DNA from: Forficula auricularia
Lineage: Eukaryota > Arthropoda > Insecta > Dermaptera > Forficulidae
Assembly (NCBI GenBank): GCA_024734495.1
Contig: JALMQS010000099.1
Coordinates: 67,564,483-67,628,482, forward strand
Reading direction: 5' to 3'
DNA: 64,000 bases
Both the position numbers and the translations under genes were made by a program. Shown piece after piece: positions 1-10,322 of this stretch; the first letter of the stretch is position 1, and every line of letters starts with the position of its first letter. The notes beneath the pieces are model-generated. The model was not told where the DNA came from. It saw nothing but the letters and a program-made list of their open reading frames with translations, and searched no databases.

Positions 1-520
1 GCTTTTCTTTGCGCACAGAAAAAGAAATCAATCACATCTTATTTGATTTATATATTATTTGTTTATTTTTTAATAATTTGCCACTTTTTTATAATTTTTT
101 AAAAATCTAAATTTTGTTATTCTTATTTTTTGATTTTTACAAAATTAAACGACTTAAGACACGCATGCCCATATGAGTTTCTCATTGCAATACTGGAGCA
201 GCCTGTCATACAAACAACACCTGATGTCTTTTAAATATTTGGAGCCTTATATCGATTATCGATCCCAAATTAAAAAAAATGATATAATATAATTCTCCTC
301 CTCACACGATACCACTTATTTAAATAAATCTATTTCAACACAAAAAATATCACAATGCTGTAGATTATAGAAAGAAAAAATACTTCCAGATTCATATCTA
401 AAGCCTCATTTCTGTAGCTGTGTCAGGACGAAAATGAGGCGAAACTTTAAGAGACTATGTATTTTCGGGAGTTTACAGGTATACATTTGGAGTGTGGTTT
501 TTTAAGAGGAATAAAATTTT
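1..520. other. AT-rich intergenic stretch, no gene seen
   Basis: I see no coding exon or recognisable repeat here, only AT-rich sequence with many stops in all frames. It lies upstream of the THAP gene. Confidence 0.5.
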
Positions 521-600
521 TGGACCGAGACGCTGTCCGCCAGGACACCAGCCCGGAGGGCCGAGCTTCGAGGGCGTGCCGAAGGCACGCACGAAAAGCT
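521..600. repeat. GC-rich repeat segment, copy 1
   Basis: This is an abrupt GC-rich island in AT-rich DNA. It contains CCAGCCCGGAGGGCCGAGC, which recurs on the other strand at 56138-56212 with matching flanks (a GAG-CGCTG block before it and GGCACGC after it). It is therefore part of a dispersed repeat, perhaps a transposon end; the family is not recognised. Confidence 0.55.
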
Positions 601-1065
601 CGTTTTAAATGGCCTCCATTTTGAAACGGATCAAATTGATATTTTTACATGCTTTATATTATGCTTCACCTGTATGTATGTTCTTTAATTTTACGGATGG
701 GGTAATCTTCGAAAGATATCCGTGCGGCCCGTACCGCAGGATAGTGTGGGATTTCTACCCACTAAACCTACCCACCCTCTCTTCAGTCTAGTCTTCCCAC
801 GGGACCGCCATCAGCCATAACTTCGTGGGAAGGGGCCCAGCTTATTCAAAGCTCTTCAACACTGATCCGCCGCAGTTGGCCAATTATGACAGTTGCAGCT
901 TCGTATATTGCGGCCCAGGCCAGCTTTCCCGTGATCATACGTTGGATGATGATCTCCGGAGTTGCGCACCCGCCTAGCCCCACCCATAAAGTTTCTCGAG
1001 CTGTCCGAAAACGTGGACATAAAAAGATCGACAACTTCGGTCACGCCGAATTCGGGACATAAGGG

Positions 1066-1350
1066 GGATTATTTCATTCTGTTAAATTCCGCAAACTTTT
1101 CTCTATAAAAATAATTAAGACTAAAAAGTAAAAAAATAAACTATATTAAAAAAACTAAAATACATGCTTCTAAAAAGTATAAAATAATGTAATATGTACC
1201 TACTTAATCAAAAAGCGAGGGACACTTTGTTGAAATTAATTAAAGTACATGTTTCTGCGCCCCACACTTTTGATTAAGTAGGTACATATTACTATATTTT
1301 GTACTTTTTAGAAGCATGTTTTTTAGTTTTTTTTAAAACATAATTTTCTA
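1066..1350. repeat. Palindromic MITE, family with AAAACATGCTTCTAAAAAGT arms
   Basis: The two halves are inverted copies: ATGCTTCTAAAAAGTA near 1163 and TACTTTTTAGAAGCAT near 1301, continuing inward through TGTACCTACTTAATCAAAA. A second copy lies at 7235-7640. The flank TTCTGTTAAATTCCGCAAAC at 1078 recurs inverted near 8530. No coding capacity. Confidence 0.7.
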
Positions 1351-1734
1351 AACTATGTCTTAACATTGATGAGTTACCTACAAAATTTCCACACAATCGG
1401 TGAAACCGTTCCATTTATAAATTATTTAAGAAAAACCAAAAAAAATGGTGGGTAGCTGGTAAAATAAAGGTTTTCAGACATATGTTTATATGAAATTTTT
1501 CTTTATTTTGATAACCACCCTCTGAATTATCTCCCCTTCATTACAGATACACCCTGTATACAAAAATAAAATTTGATGAATTTCTCATTTCAAGATTGGC
1601 GGCTTGAGACGACAGTGCTGCCGCTTGGCTGGAAATAGAGGAAACTGGATAAAAACATTTGCTTATTCCTATCAAATTTTTCTCTTTATATTTATTATTA
1701 TATTTAAAAAGATTATAATCAAAGTGGCTAAAAT

Positions 1735-1918
1735 ATGAGATATTGTTCAGTTCCACAATGTTATTCATATATAACAAAGGACATTTCAATGCATTATTTT
1801 CCTCAAAATCCTATCTTGCAACAACAATGGTCACGAATTCTTAAGATTCAAAAACCTATTTCTAAATATATGAATGTATGCAGTCTGCATTTTACAAAAG
1901 AGAATTTCTTTTTTCCAG
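1735..1918 (+). CDS. THAP gene exon 1
   Basis: The ATG at 1735 begins MRYCSVPQC, a typical THAP N-terminus. The donor after 1918 (CCAG|GTCGGT) is preferred over the stronger-looking GTAAAT four bases later because only the former stays in frame with exon 2. Confidence 0.75.
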
Positions 1919-4900
1919 GTCGGTAAATAATTTAGTTAGTTTTTTTATGTTTGAAAGTATATTTTAATTATTAAGGTCCAACATCTAACGTCGTAACTCA
2001 CCAAAGAATACAGTTATTACGATTCCTAAAAAAACCTCTTTCTTTAAATGATAAAATGTTTATTTATTTATTAATAGACCGGTTGGATGGACCCCGTGAC
2101 GTCATATGGGGAAATAAAGCCACTAGGATCGCTGACACTAGAGTCTCCCCTCTACCACCACCTTTCCCCTTAATCGCTGATCTTCTATATTTGTTTAATA
2201 TTTAGCTTTTTCCTCTGTTTATTTTCATTTTGCAAGCTATTAATATTTCATCGTGCATTTTTCATTTCTTTTTTTACAACTTTTTGAAGTGATAACTTCT
2301 TTAGGCGCACCGTGAAAAAGAGTTGTTTTTGCTTCGTTTTTTCTAAATCTCAAAAACGCCTGAAACTATTTTGTTAAAAAAAATTGAGCGAAACCATGGC
2401 GTTTTGCTCTACAAACAAGCCCTTATGAGTTAACATCGGAAAAAATTATATTTTACTAGTTATTGGTGATTTACACTTTATTTAAAAAATTAATCAAGTA
2501 AAGGGAGTGTAGTTTCACAGTGAATGAAATAAAACTCAAAGAGGTTTATACAAACTCAATATATTTCGTATTATTAGTTCATCATCAGGAGTTTACAGAT
2601 TACAAACTGTACAAACTAATATATTGAATTTGTATAAACCTCTTTGAGTTTTATTTCATTCACTGTGAAACTACACTCCCTTTACTTGATTAATTAATAT
2701 CATGTTTCACCTAAAACCTACACCACTTTCCCTAAGTAAAACTTTATTTAATATTTTAATTTTTCATTACGTTTTTAATCGTTTAGATCAGCTTACTTAA
2801 ACTTTTTTAATTGACGACCCCATTTTGACTGAAAAGTCATTGTTGCCCTACACCAAAATTGTTTGCCTACACCAAAATTCAGTTTCGCGACCCATATAGT
2901 TTAAGAAGCCCTGGTTTAGATAAACCCCTTCCCTGTTTCAGGTAAACGCTCCAGTAATGGGCCATGCTCCTACTTGTATAATGGGCCACCCCTTAAAAAT
3001 GTTGAGAAATGAAGGGTCTTTTGTTTCCTAGGGCAGTGAAAGGGATACGGGTCATTGACTAATTCATGCTAGGATACCTTAGCACTGGAATTCAGTTCAT
3101 CCCTTTACGTTGTGTCAAGTGTTTCGATTATTCTGCTAAAGAGACGAATATTTGTGATTGTTTTAACTTCTGATTAAGAAATCTGTTAAGGAAAGTGACT
3201 TTAAGGATTATTTAGTACTATAATATGTATAATTCAAATTGTACAGTGCACAAATGATGAAAAACTTAAGATTTCATTGCCAAAATAGGGTGGCCCATCA
3301 TGGGATCACGAATTGTTCAACTGTCCCAATAATGAGCCAGCCCGCCCCAACATAAGAACATGGTATCTTTCTGTTGAGAACCTCGATCGAAACATAACTG
3401 ATTAGTACAGGAAGGGTCATTGTACTATGAATGGTTCCAATAATGGCCGGGCTGGCCCATTACTGAAGCGGGCCGGCTCATTACTGGGCCATCGACATTT
3501 TCTTTAAAGTTTTAGAAAAATATGAATAAAACAGATAAATTTTGTTTTTAGTTACACCTCTTTCTAATTCTATGATGTTATAGACTTGATTATTGTTCCA
3601 CAATAGGTTTAATAGATGGCCCATTACTGGTACGTCTGTTGCGCGCCAGTGGTTATGGGTGCGAACATATTATTTGTTTGTTTATAGCGGGCCGTATTAT
3701 AGTCCCGAAGGATTATGAATGGCCTACTAATGGTAATCGTGAATTCTTTTTGTCTCGCACGGCCGTTGCTGGAAGATGTGTGCTGTTGATGAAAAAAATT
3801 CGCTATCTCTTAGGCAAGGGTTGAAATAGAACACATTTTCTTTTAAATGGTTTTTATTTTGGTGTAAGTGGTGTAGTACATTTTTAGATTCAACTCCTCA
3901 CAGTCTACTCGCTAACTCCACTAACTCTCTGACTGCTTGCTTGCTAACTCCCCCGAAAATTCACAGACTCTCGGAAAGATCTCTGGTTGGCTAATACCCT
4001 AATGAGTAAGACGTGGTAATATATTTGAAACGCCCAGTTTAGAAATTCCTTCTAGAAATATTTCACGATTTCTTCCTGGCAAAATTCAGAGAAACCCACA
4101 AATTCACTTGGCATCTGCTTGCTAAAAGCCATCCGACATTTATGTAAACAAGTCCTCCAAATTTATTGTTATTCAATTGCTTTTCCCAAAATATTCCACT
4201 AGCCATTCGTCTATTGTCAATAAGCACGCTTTCATAATAAATCGTCGGCCATCTGTCCCACCAAAATATGACCCTTAAACAATTAACTTATTATAAAAGA
4301 AAAATGCTTTCGCCAATTCACCGAATATATTGAAATTTCTAAACATTATGAATTTAAATTATCTAAAGTTTATATCGCGAATCTGCGACCGCGACACGTC
4401 GGATAAAATAATGGCCCATTATCGGCCCATCAGGGTAGTTATGGTATATATTTATTTTTATTTTTGTAAATTCAATCTGTGTGCTAAAATTGCGGTTACA
4501 GTTGTAGGACAGATAATAGAATGACAGATAAAAATTTGGACCAGTTTGCTTAATATGCAGCAGTGGAAACTCAGTTTTATTCAAAAGATCTTATTAAAAA
4601 AAAAATATTTGTTTTTATTATTGTTTTCTGTATTGATTTTTTTTTTATGCTTTCAGATGTGAAAACACATAAAAGATACCTTAAGAATGGCAGCATTCCA
4701 TCACAGAATTTACCAAAGGCCCGATTAGACAATAAAAAAATTTCTCGAAAATTGAAAGATGCTAGAATTGCTCTAGCAAAACATAAACAATCATCTGCTT
4801 TGAGAAATGTGACGCCAACATCTTTAATTGAAGACTTAGAAGTGGTTCGTATAGGCTGTTAAAGTAGACTTGTATGATCATATGACATGTAATAACATTA

Positions 4901-7900
4901 TTTATTTATTTATTTTTATTTATTTAACAAAGTATACAAACATAGGACCTTAGGTCCCACCTAGTGTTTATACATAATTTAGCAACAATATTTTACAAAT
5001 TTGGCAAAAGAGTTCACCAATACACAAATTTTATAGGGAAGAAGAGAGAAAAAAGTAGAGAAAGATTAGAAGACATAAAGGAAATAAGAGTAAGGAGTAT
5101 CAGTTATTGGGTGGGATCCATAAAGAACGAAGATCTGAGAGCACCAAGAGTCGGGTTTGCCTGAAATTTGGATGGAAGTTCATTCCAAAGCCTTGCACCC
5201 GCCAATTTGAAGGAATGAAAGAAGTGTTTAGTTTTACAGTGCACCTGCACTAGCGTTGTCTTCCTGGTGGAGCGACCGACGACAAATAGATTTTCTAAGT
5301 AAGACGGGCAAATGAATTTTTCAGAATTTAATAGCTTATAAATAATCACACAACACCGCCAAGCGTAAAATTTAGAAAGATCTGTGTTTAAGATGAGTTT
5401 TTTATCCTGGTCCGAAAGATGGCTACGTGGTTTTAGATTTAAGACATAGCGGGTGCATGAATTCAAAGCTATTTCTAGTCTTTTGCCCGATTTACTGTCG
5501 AGGGAATTCGAAAAGATTATGTCGCAGTACTGGAAAAGGGGTGCTAACAAACTCTTGCTTAAATTGAGGCGAAGATTATATGGCGTGAGATATGAGAGTC
5601 GCTTCAGTGAGTGAAGGGCCCCATAAACACTACGGCACATATTATTTATTTGCACTTTCCAAGATAAATTGCACGAAACAGTCAATCCTAGATTCTTATA
5701 ATACAATAAGGGATGTTTTTAGCATTAGAGGAAAATTCTGTTGATTAATTCTCGCATTATATTATCTATTTACACCATGATAAATATCTAATCCGAAAAA
5801 ATTACATACATTGAAAAGAGAGGGATTGGATTAGATGGGACAATATGGAATTGGAATAATTATCGGAAAAGAGGTTTTTTATTTAATTAGTTTTTTCCTC
5901 TTATTAAAAACAAGGACTAAAAAGATGTTCAAGGACATTCGATGGTGGAGAAGTAATCTCCGGAGTCGAAGCTCAAAAACAATGTGTTCATAAATTCATG
6001 TAAAATAATTAGTTTAATAAAATTTATAAAAAAAAAAAAAAAACTACATACATTAAATAAGTTCTATATCGAAATAGACAATAAAAGAGTACGTGTCTTC
6101 TGCTGGAAAAATAAATTTTTAATTTAATTTTTCATACATTAATTCATGTGAATCAATTGTAGTGTAGACTGATGAAGAGGGCAAAGCCCTCGAAACTATA
6201 GTCTCGCTATAAATAAATTAAAAATTTATTTTTTCAGCAGAAGACACACTCTTTTAGTGTCTTCTTCAATATATACCTATTTTGCTACTCTCGGCAAAAA
6301 GAAACTTCGAATTTAAGTTCTATATCATTTACAATATCTTAAGCTTGTTTGTAGATCTTTTTTTTATATTAATGCAATAAGAGGTTACACCAATAAGATG
6401 CAAACCTATAAATGATTCTCGCTTAGAGAGGTATTTGTGGAAACGGAAATTTAATGCATTTGAATGCTAAAGGGTGTTGAATATTTTTTTTTGTTTTGTA
6501 AAAATGAGAATTTAGGGGGAATTATTGACTTTATCTTGTAATTACAAACACTGTTAAATAGTACAGTAGAACCTCTATTAACCGGCACACTTGGAGATCT
6601 GCCAAAACCGGATTATTGAGGACTTTAAAAAAAACTTACTTGAACAAGGAAATATGTAAGTAATAGCAATTTAAAGAACAAAAACGCGTACTTTATTTAA
6701 AAACAAACATACAGTAAATGTGTATTTTAGTCCAAATCCCTATGACCTCCAGAGACTGGAACTCGCTCCCTGCCACCATCTTTCCCGCGACTTATAACCT
6801 TCAGCTGTTTAAGACCCGTATCCACAGATACATTCGACCCCTGCCCAGCCCATAAAATTCTTTCTTCTTCTTCTTTTCACGATGGAGGGGCCAACCCAGG
6901 TCTTTAGGGTATACACCTTTCTGGTGTAACTCCTTCTCTCATCATTTTCATTAAAAAAAAAATTAGTCTTAATGGGCACTTTGGGTGAAATTTCAATTTT
7001 CAACCGAGCGTATTGCCAACTGTGCACTTTCGAATTTCGTTAAAAAATTGATTTCTGACACATGCTGGACAACAGGTCCTGCCGGACTATCGAGTGCCGG
7101 ATTATCGAGATTCTACTGTAATATGAAGAGAAAGACTAGAGATCTCTTGGTTCATTGAGTGAGATATACAAACCTGAATCTCGTCTATTAGTTTTATTGA
7201 TCGCTTCTGAATTGCATCCAGGCTATAATTAAAAATAAAATATATTTAAAAAAATTAAAAAACATGCTTCTAAAAAGTACAAAATAATGTAATACTTAAT
7301 CAAAAGCGTGGGGCGCAGAAGCATGTACATTTAATTAATTTCGGCAAAGTGCCCAACGCTTTTTGATTAAGGGCCAGTTGTATGTCGGTTGTAAAGCTCT
7401 TTTAAACGTTGACAAAGGGTAAAACCTTAAAATTCACCTTATGCCGGGTGGGATGGCCAATCAAACGAAAGTGCCTGACATCTGATTGGCCATCCCACCT
7501 GTCACAAGGTGAATTTTAAGGTTTTACCCTTTGTCAACGTTTAAAAACAGTTTACCAACTGACATACAACTGGCCCTAAGTATTACATTATTTGGTACTT
7601 TTTAGAAGCATGTTTTTTAGATTTTTTAAAATATATTTTGTCTTTTTAGTCTTAATTATTTTTATAGACAATTTAATTCATACACTAAAAGTCCCATAAG
7701 CAACGGTGTTTTTGTCACTATGACAGCGAAAAAAGTTTACCCTAACTTTACCAGCGACAAAACTGAACCTAGCTTTATTTTTTCAATTATGTTTTATTTA
7801 TTAATTGTTTTTTTAATTTTAAAACCCACTAATAGGTTAAAGCAAATATTATTACATTATATTAAAATTAGAAATTTTTTGTTTGTTTTTAATTAACAGG

Positions 7901-9359
7901 TGTCTAAATCATAACAAAACAGGTGTGTTTACAAATAAAGTGGTTGAAGTGGGTTTTTTTTATATAGCTTGGAAACAAATCTTATTTAATTTTATGTTTT
8001 TATTTCAGATCCTATACGATTATTTTTTTTATTTTTATTTTCCTATTTATTTTTTTATCAAGTTGTTTATAAGAATTGTATTTTTAACAATTGTACTTTT
8101 CCTGTAAATTAAATAAACTAATTTATGTCTTAATTTTGTTAATTTTGTGGTTTACGTATTGATTCATTAAATTGTCTTGCCGAATTACACTCAAGCTTTT
8201 TTTTGGGTCGAAGTAAACTTGATATTTTATAATTCGAGTTTTGTTGCCTTTGGGCAATTTAATTCAAAAACTACCAGAAAAAAATTACGAGTCCTACGGA
8301 CTCGTAATTTTTTCACAGGTAGTTTTTTTCGTTTAGTTGCCAGGCAACAAAATTCTCATTATAATGTCAAGTTTACTTCGGCAAAAAAAAAAGCTCTCGT
8401 GTAATTATAAGTGAGAAAAGTTTGCGGAATTTAACACAATGAAATGTATTTATTTTGATTATTTCTATATAATTTCATTTAAATTGAGTAGGTAAACAAT
8501 TATTTTTATAGAGAAATGTTTGCGGAATTTAACAGAACAAAAGTCTCATTGATACATAGATAGATTCAAGTGAAGCTAATATAAAGCATGTAATAAATCC
8601 AAAGGTCTCTGAAACTTATACTAAGAGAATATCATCTTTCAAGACTATATTCGTCCCAAGGGTTAACATTTTACTTTCTCGTTAATATTAGCTCCTCCTT
8701 TCTGCAGCCAAGAACATTCCACACCTTTTTTAAAATCGAGAGTTTAAAAAGAAAGATGTTTAAGCATTTATTACACTGTAAACCAGTGTAAATCTATCGA
8801 TCTCCTAATGTTAAGGGAATAGAAGCTTACAAAAGTGGGTCTTTTATCTTGACTTTTTACACTCCGGCTAATATCGCTTCAAATGGTCAAATAGATTCTA
8901 AAATTAATTACAATTATTTTTTCTAGCATGAATTAATGAATTATTTTTCAGGCCGAAGAAATCGAAATCAACGGGTGTGATGAAATTGATGAGGATAGTG
9001 TCGAAACCTCCAATGATAAATCTAATAGCTGTTTTAAAAAGCCAAAAAGTTTCGAAAACAATTTAACAAAGACGTCTAATGTATTATCAAAACATAATGA
9101 GTGTGAAAATGTTGAGAAAAATGATATCGAAGAAGAAGTAATTGCCAAAAGTTGGGCATATAAGTTGAGCAGAATGAAATCTCATCAAAGAATATGGGCG
9201 GAAAAATTCATAAACGATATTTTAACTGAAGGGGAACTAAATACGTTACATCGACATTCGGTCTCTATCAACCAGAATTCTACAACAAAGGCCAATTCAA
9301 CAACAATCATCGACTGCAGTGAAATGTGGGAATCAAACAATAAAAGAAAATCCCCTTAA
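1735..9359 (+). CDS. THAP-domain zinc-finger protein (three exons: 1735-1918, 4657-4844, 8952-9359)
   Basis: Exon 1 encodes the start of a THAP domain, a C2CH zinc-binding DNA-binding module: Cys4 and Cys9, an invariant-type Trp at 32, then Cys49-x2-His52. Splicing CCAG|GTCGGT (end 1918) to TTTCAG|ATGTG (start 4657) keeps frame and completes the domain, with NGSIPSQNLPK in the place of the family's AVPTIF box. Exon 3 is acidic and Ser/Asn-rich. It ends in a segment (WAYKLSRMKSHQRIWAEKF then INDILTEGELNTL) resembling the BESS-like C-terminal segment of insect THAP/MADF proteins. The likely role is a nuclear DNA-binding regulator; targets are unknown. The exon 2 donor is uncertain: two in-phase GTs lie at 4842 and 4845 and neither is strong. 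Intron 1 carries palindromic elements and intron 2 a LINE fragment. THAP domains are also found in P-element transposases, but no transposase is seen here. Confidence 0.75.
2500..2735. repeat. Palindromic hammerhead-bearing element (ATAT-helix III subfamily)
   Basis: The arms (AAGTAAAGGGAGTGTAGTTT at 2498 and its inverse near 2672) enclose one hammerhead-like core on the minus strand, 2548-2600. The right-hand flank ends in TGTTTCACCTAAAACCTACA, inverse to the end of the related palindrome at 54530-54665. The right arm has lost its core. Confidence 0.7.
2548..2600 (-). ncRNA. Hammerhead-like ribozyme core
   Basis: Read on the minus strand: helix I AAACTC pairs with GAGTTT across a TT bulge, the core is CTGATGA, then a decayed helix II region, then GAAATATAT with a self-complementary ATAT helix III. 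C3, G5, A6, G8, A9 and GAA are intact, but helix II pairing is poor, so activity is doubtful. Confidence 0.5.
2815..2925. repeat. hAT-like terminal remnant
   Basis: GTTTAAGAAGCCCTGG near 2900 and the preceding CGCGACCCATA resemble one end of an old hAT element. I could not find the partner end. Confidence 0.3.
2951..3630. mobile_element. Non-autonomous element with repeated GGCCCATTACTGG motifs
   Basis: The ends are inverted: CCAGTAATGGGCCAT at 2951 and ATGGCCCATTACTGG ending at 3630. At least six further variants of GGCCCATTA or its inverse occur inside, concentrated near the ends (2977, 3289, 3324, 3438-3463, 3472-3492). Clustered subterminal motifs like these are usually transposase-binding sites. 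A related fragment lies at 4411. No ORF of note and no clear target duplication; class unknown. Confidence 0.6.
3831..4656. other. THAP intron 1 remainder, no feature
   Basis: AT-rich intron sequence. Apart from a short GGCCCATTATCGGCCCATC fragment at 4412 I see nothing in it. Confidence 0.4.
4657..4844 (+). CDS. THAP gene exon 2
   Basis: Begins after TTTCAG at 4651-4656 and reads DVKTHKRYLKNGSIPSQNLP, the distal end of the THAP domain, then a Lys/Arg-rich linker. Its end is at 4841 or 4844, both of which keep frame with exon 3. Confidence 0.65.
4900..5712 (-). mobile_element. 5'-truncated non-LTR retrotransposon (LINE), C-terminal reverse transcriptase region
   Basis: A 200-codon open frame (5706 to 5104, minus) encodes the C-terminal region of a LINE polyprotein, with NLGLTVSCNLSWKVQI, a LLAPLFQYCDI block, and near the end LWNELPSKFQ, typical of the CR1/Jockey/L2 group. 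It stops at 5104. The 3' end is marked by an AAATA-type simple repeat at about 4900-4925 on the minus strand, 60 bp from THAP exon 2. The 5' part is missing, as expected from incomplete target-primed reverse transcription. Confidence 0.8.
5104..5706 (-). pseudogene. LINE ORF2 C-terminal fragment
   Basis: Open for 200 codons but lacking endonuclease and the catalytic reverse-transcriptase motifs, which would lie upstream. The conserved pattern of hydrophobic LxPxxxxC and WNxLP marks the region after the reverse transcriptase. No frameshift is visible, so the insertion may be fairly young. Confidence 0.75.
5900..6046 (+). repeat. Retroelement 3' end with poly(A) tail
   Basis: A sequence unlike its surroundings ends in AATAAAATTTAT followed by about 15 A at 6028-6043. 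This looks like the 3' end of a retrotransposed copy on the plus strand. The source is not recognised. Confidence 0.4.
6080..6262. repeat. Palindromic hammerhead-bearing element (ACTATAGT subfamily)
   Basis: Arms GTGTCTTCTGCTGGAAAAAT (6093) and its inverse TTTTTCAGCAGAAGACAC (6227) flank one intact-looking hammerhead core on the plus strand. The left arm no longer has a core. A close relative with both cores lies at 25215-25450. Confidence 0.75.
6160..6212 (+). ncRNA. Hammerhead-like ribozyme core, all key bases present
   Basis: Core CTGATGA 6169-6175, one extra A (6176), helix II GAGGGC/GCCCTC (6177-6182 with 6186-6191) closed by AAA, GAAAC 6192-6196, helix III closed by loop TATA, cleavage triplet GTC 6201-6203. 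Helix I is GA/TC, then TA/TA across a GC bulge. This is the type I layout with a very short helix III. Every conserved catalytic base is present; the extra A before helix II is the only departure from the textbook core. Confidence 0.65.
6563..7121. mobile_element. pogo/Tigger-like DNA transposon remnant
   Basis: Inverted ends CAGTAGAACCTCTATTAACC (6563) and GGATTATCGAGATTCTACTG (ending 7119) match the CAGTAGAACCTC terminus typical of pogo/Tigger elements, flanked by TA on both sides. No transposase frame remains. A LINE 3' end (6740-6962) is inserted within it. Confidence 0.7.
6740..6962 (+). mobile_element. LINE 3' end nested in the pogo-like element
   Basis: The frame ending at 6854 reads SRDWNSLPATIFPATYNL and then a stop, the usual C-terminus of a LINE ORF2. 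A 3' UTR follows, shared with 14690-14821 (CACGATGGAGG-CCAACCCAGG and the trailing TCCTTCTC-CATCA), with a short poly(A) at 6952-6962. Confidence 0.7.
7235..7640. repeat. Palindromic MITE copy 2, split by a Harbinger MITE
   Basis: The arms ACATGCTTCTAAAAAGTACA (7262) and TACTTTTTAGAAGCATGT (7598) match the MITE at 1066-1350. The central part is interrupted by a second, unrelated MITE at 7371-7576. Confidence 0.7.
7371..7576. mobile_element. PIF/Harbinger-type palindromic MITE
   Basis: Ends GGGCCAGTTGTATGTCGGTT and its inverse, flanked by TAA on both sides (7368-7370 and 7577-7579). The whole 206 bp folds on itself. The 3-bp TWA duplication and the shared GGGCCRGTT ends tie it to the copies at 24139, 27128, 49889, 53724 and 60961. 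Confidence 0.8.
8178..8406. repeat. Palindromic repeat, about 230 bp
   Basis: The left half (GAATTACACTCAAGC near 8182, AAGTAAACTTGATATT at 8211) is inverse to the right half (TGTCAAGTTTACTTCG near 8364). The centre is ATTACGAGTCC/GGACTCGTAAT at about 8286-8311. The open frame across it is a by-product of the palindrome. Confidence 0.65.
8952..9359 (+). CDS. THAP gene exon 3 (C-terminal)
   Basis: Starts after TTTTTCAG at 8944-8951 and runs 135 codons to TAA at 9357-9359. An acidic first half (EEIEINGCDEIDEDS) is followed by a basic/aromatic BESS-like segment. It was joined to the upstream exons by frame and composition; the junction could hide another small exon. Confidence 0.65.
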   Translation, partial: AEEIEINGCDEIDEDSVETSNDKSNSCFKKPKSFENNLTKTSNVLSKHNECENVEKNDIEEEVIAKSWAYKLSRMKSHQRIWAEKFINDILTEGELNTLHRHSVSINQNSTTKANSTTIIDCSEMWESNNKRKSP

Positions 9360-9454
9360 AGAGTTTATATTTATATTAAATTAACTTATAACTGAACTAA
9401 AATTAAGTTATATTTGTATATATTTATAATTATATCCATTAAATCATGGAAAAA

Positions 9455-10322
9455 TAAGCTGACGTGTTCTGATGTGGCCATCCACTTGACTTTACCATAT
9501 AACCTGGCCCCTCACTTTTTTTTTTTTTTTTTTTGGCTTTTCTGCCTTTCTAGCCATAAGTCATTTACGATACTATTTATTTCATTTAAATTTGTCCCTA
9601 CCCCGGGGGTCAGATTTTAGCCGAATGCCTCGAGTCGGATTCGAACCGGGTCCACTTGGTTAGCAGGAAGTCACGCTACCACCTAGCCTATCCGACCCCC
9701 CCAAGGCCCCTCACTTATATTTAATAAAATTATTTATAATCATATAGGGGAGGGAATTAGTTTTTGCATTTTTAGACTCCTGGGGTCTCACTGATTATGT
9801 ATACAAAATTTGGTTGTGTTTGGTACAAGAGCCTAGATTTTCATTTTTTGACCATACACCCCCCATTTTGGGCGGTTAGTTTTTGCATTTTTAGACTTCT
9901 GTGGCTCTACTGATTATTTATACAAAATTTGGTTGAGTTTTCTCAAATGGCCTAGATTTTTAATTTTTAACCCCCCCCCCCCCCTCCAATCCACCGCACT
10001 AAAACTACGTGTGAAATTTGGTTTCGATATTCACACTAGTTTTTGAGCTAGCTCGTCCACAAAAATTTGGTAACGCACAGACTAACTAACTAACTAACTA
10101 ACAGACATTTTGACAAAACAACTATTATCTCGAAAAATATAATTTTTTTAATGTTCACTTATTAGAGCTTTTTTGTAGAGCGAAATACCATGGTTTCGCT
10201 CAATTTTTTTAATCGAAATAGTTTAAGCCGTTTTTGAGATATTTCGAAAAAAAGAAGGAAAAAACCACTTTTTTCATGCACGATTACAATACTTGACCAT
10301 ACCCTGTATGGTAAAGTAAAAA
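9455..10322 (+). mobile_element. VNTR-MITE family copy 1 (SINE inserted)
   Basis: Starts with GCTGACGTGTTCTGATGTGG and the inverted-end sequence GACTTTACCATATAACCTGG, and closes with CCCTGTATGGTAAAGT near 10308. Inside are two units of about 110 bp beginning GTTAGTTTTTGCATTTTTAG (9756, 9874), each ending in a C-run, then a common tail. Other copies are at 14816, 18062 (inverted), 19681, 21139 and 26875. A SINE is inserted at 9518-9704. Confidence 0.8.
9518..9704 (-). mobile_element. tRNA-derived SINE with 12-bp target duplication
   Basis: On the minus strand the element begins with a tRNA-like head: A box TAGGCTAGGTGG (9690-9679) and B box GGTTCGAATCC (9647-9637), the internal RNA polymerase III promoter. 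It ends in about 17 A (plus-strand T run 9518-9534). GGCCCCTCACTT occurs on both sides (9506-9517 and 9705-9716) and is the target-site duplication. It sits inside a VNTR-MITE, so it is younger than that element. Confidence 0.85.

Noticed and set aside
1919..1926. Stronger-looking donor GTAAAT four bases downstream for THAP exon 1
   Set aside because: Using it puts exon 2 out of frame with an early stop; GTCGGT keeps the THAP domain intact.
9600..9705. Possible tRNA gene on the minus strand
   Set aside because: A and B boxes are present, but the sequence lacks a full cloverleaf, continues into a body with a poly(A) tail and has a target duplication; it is a SINE head.
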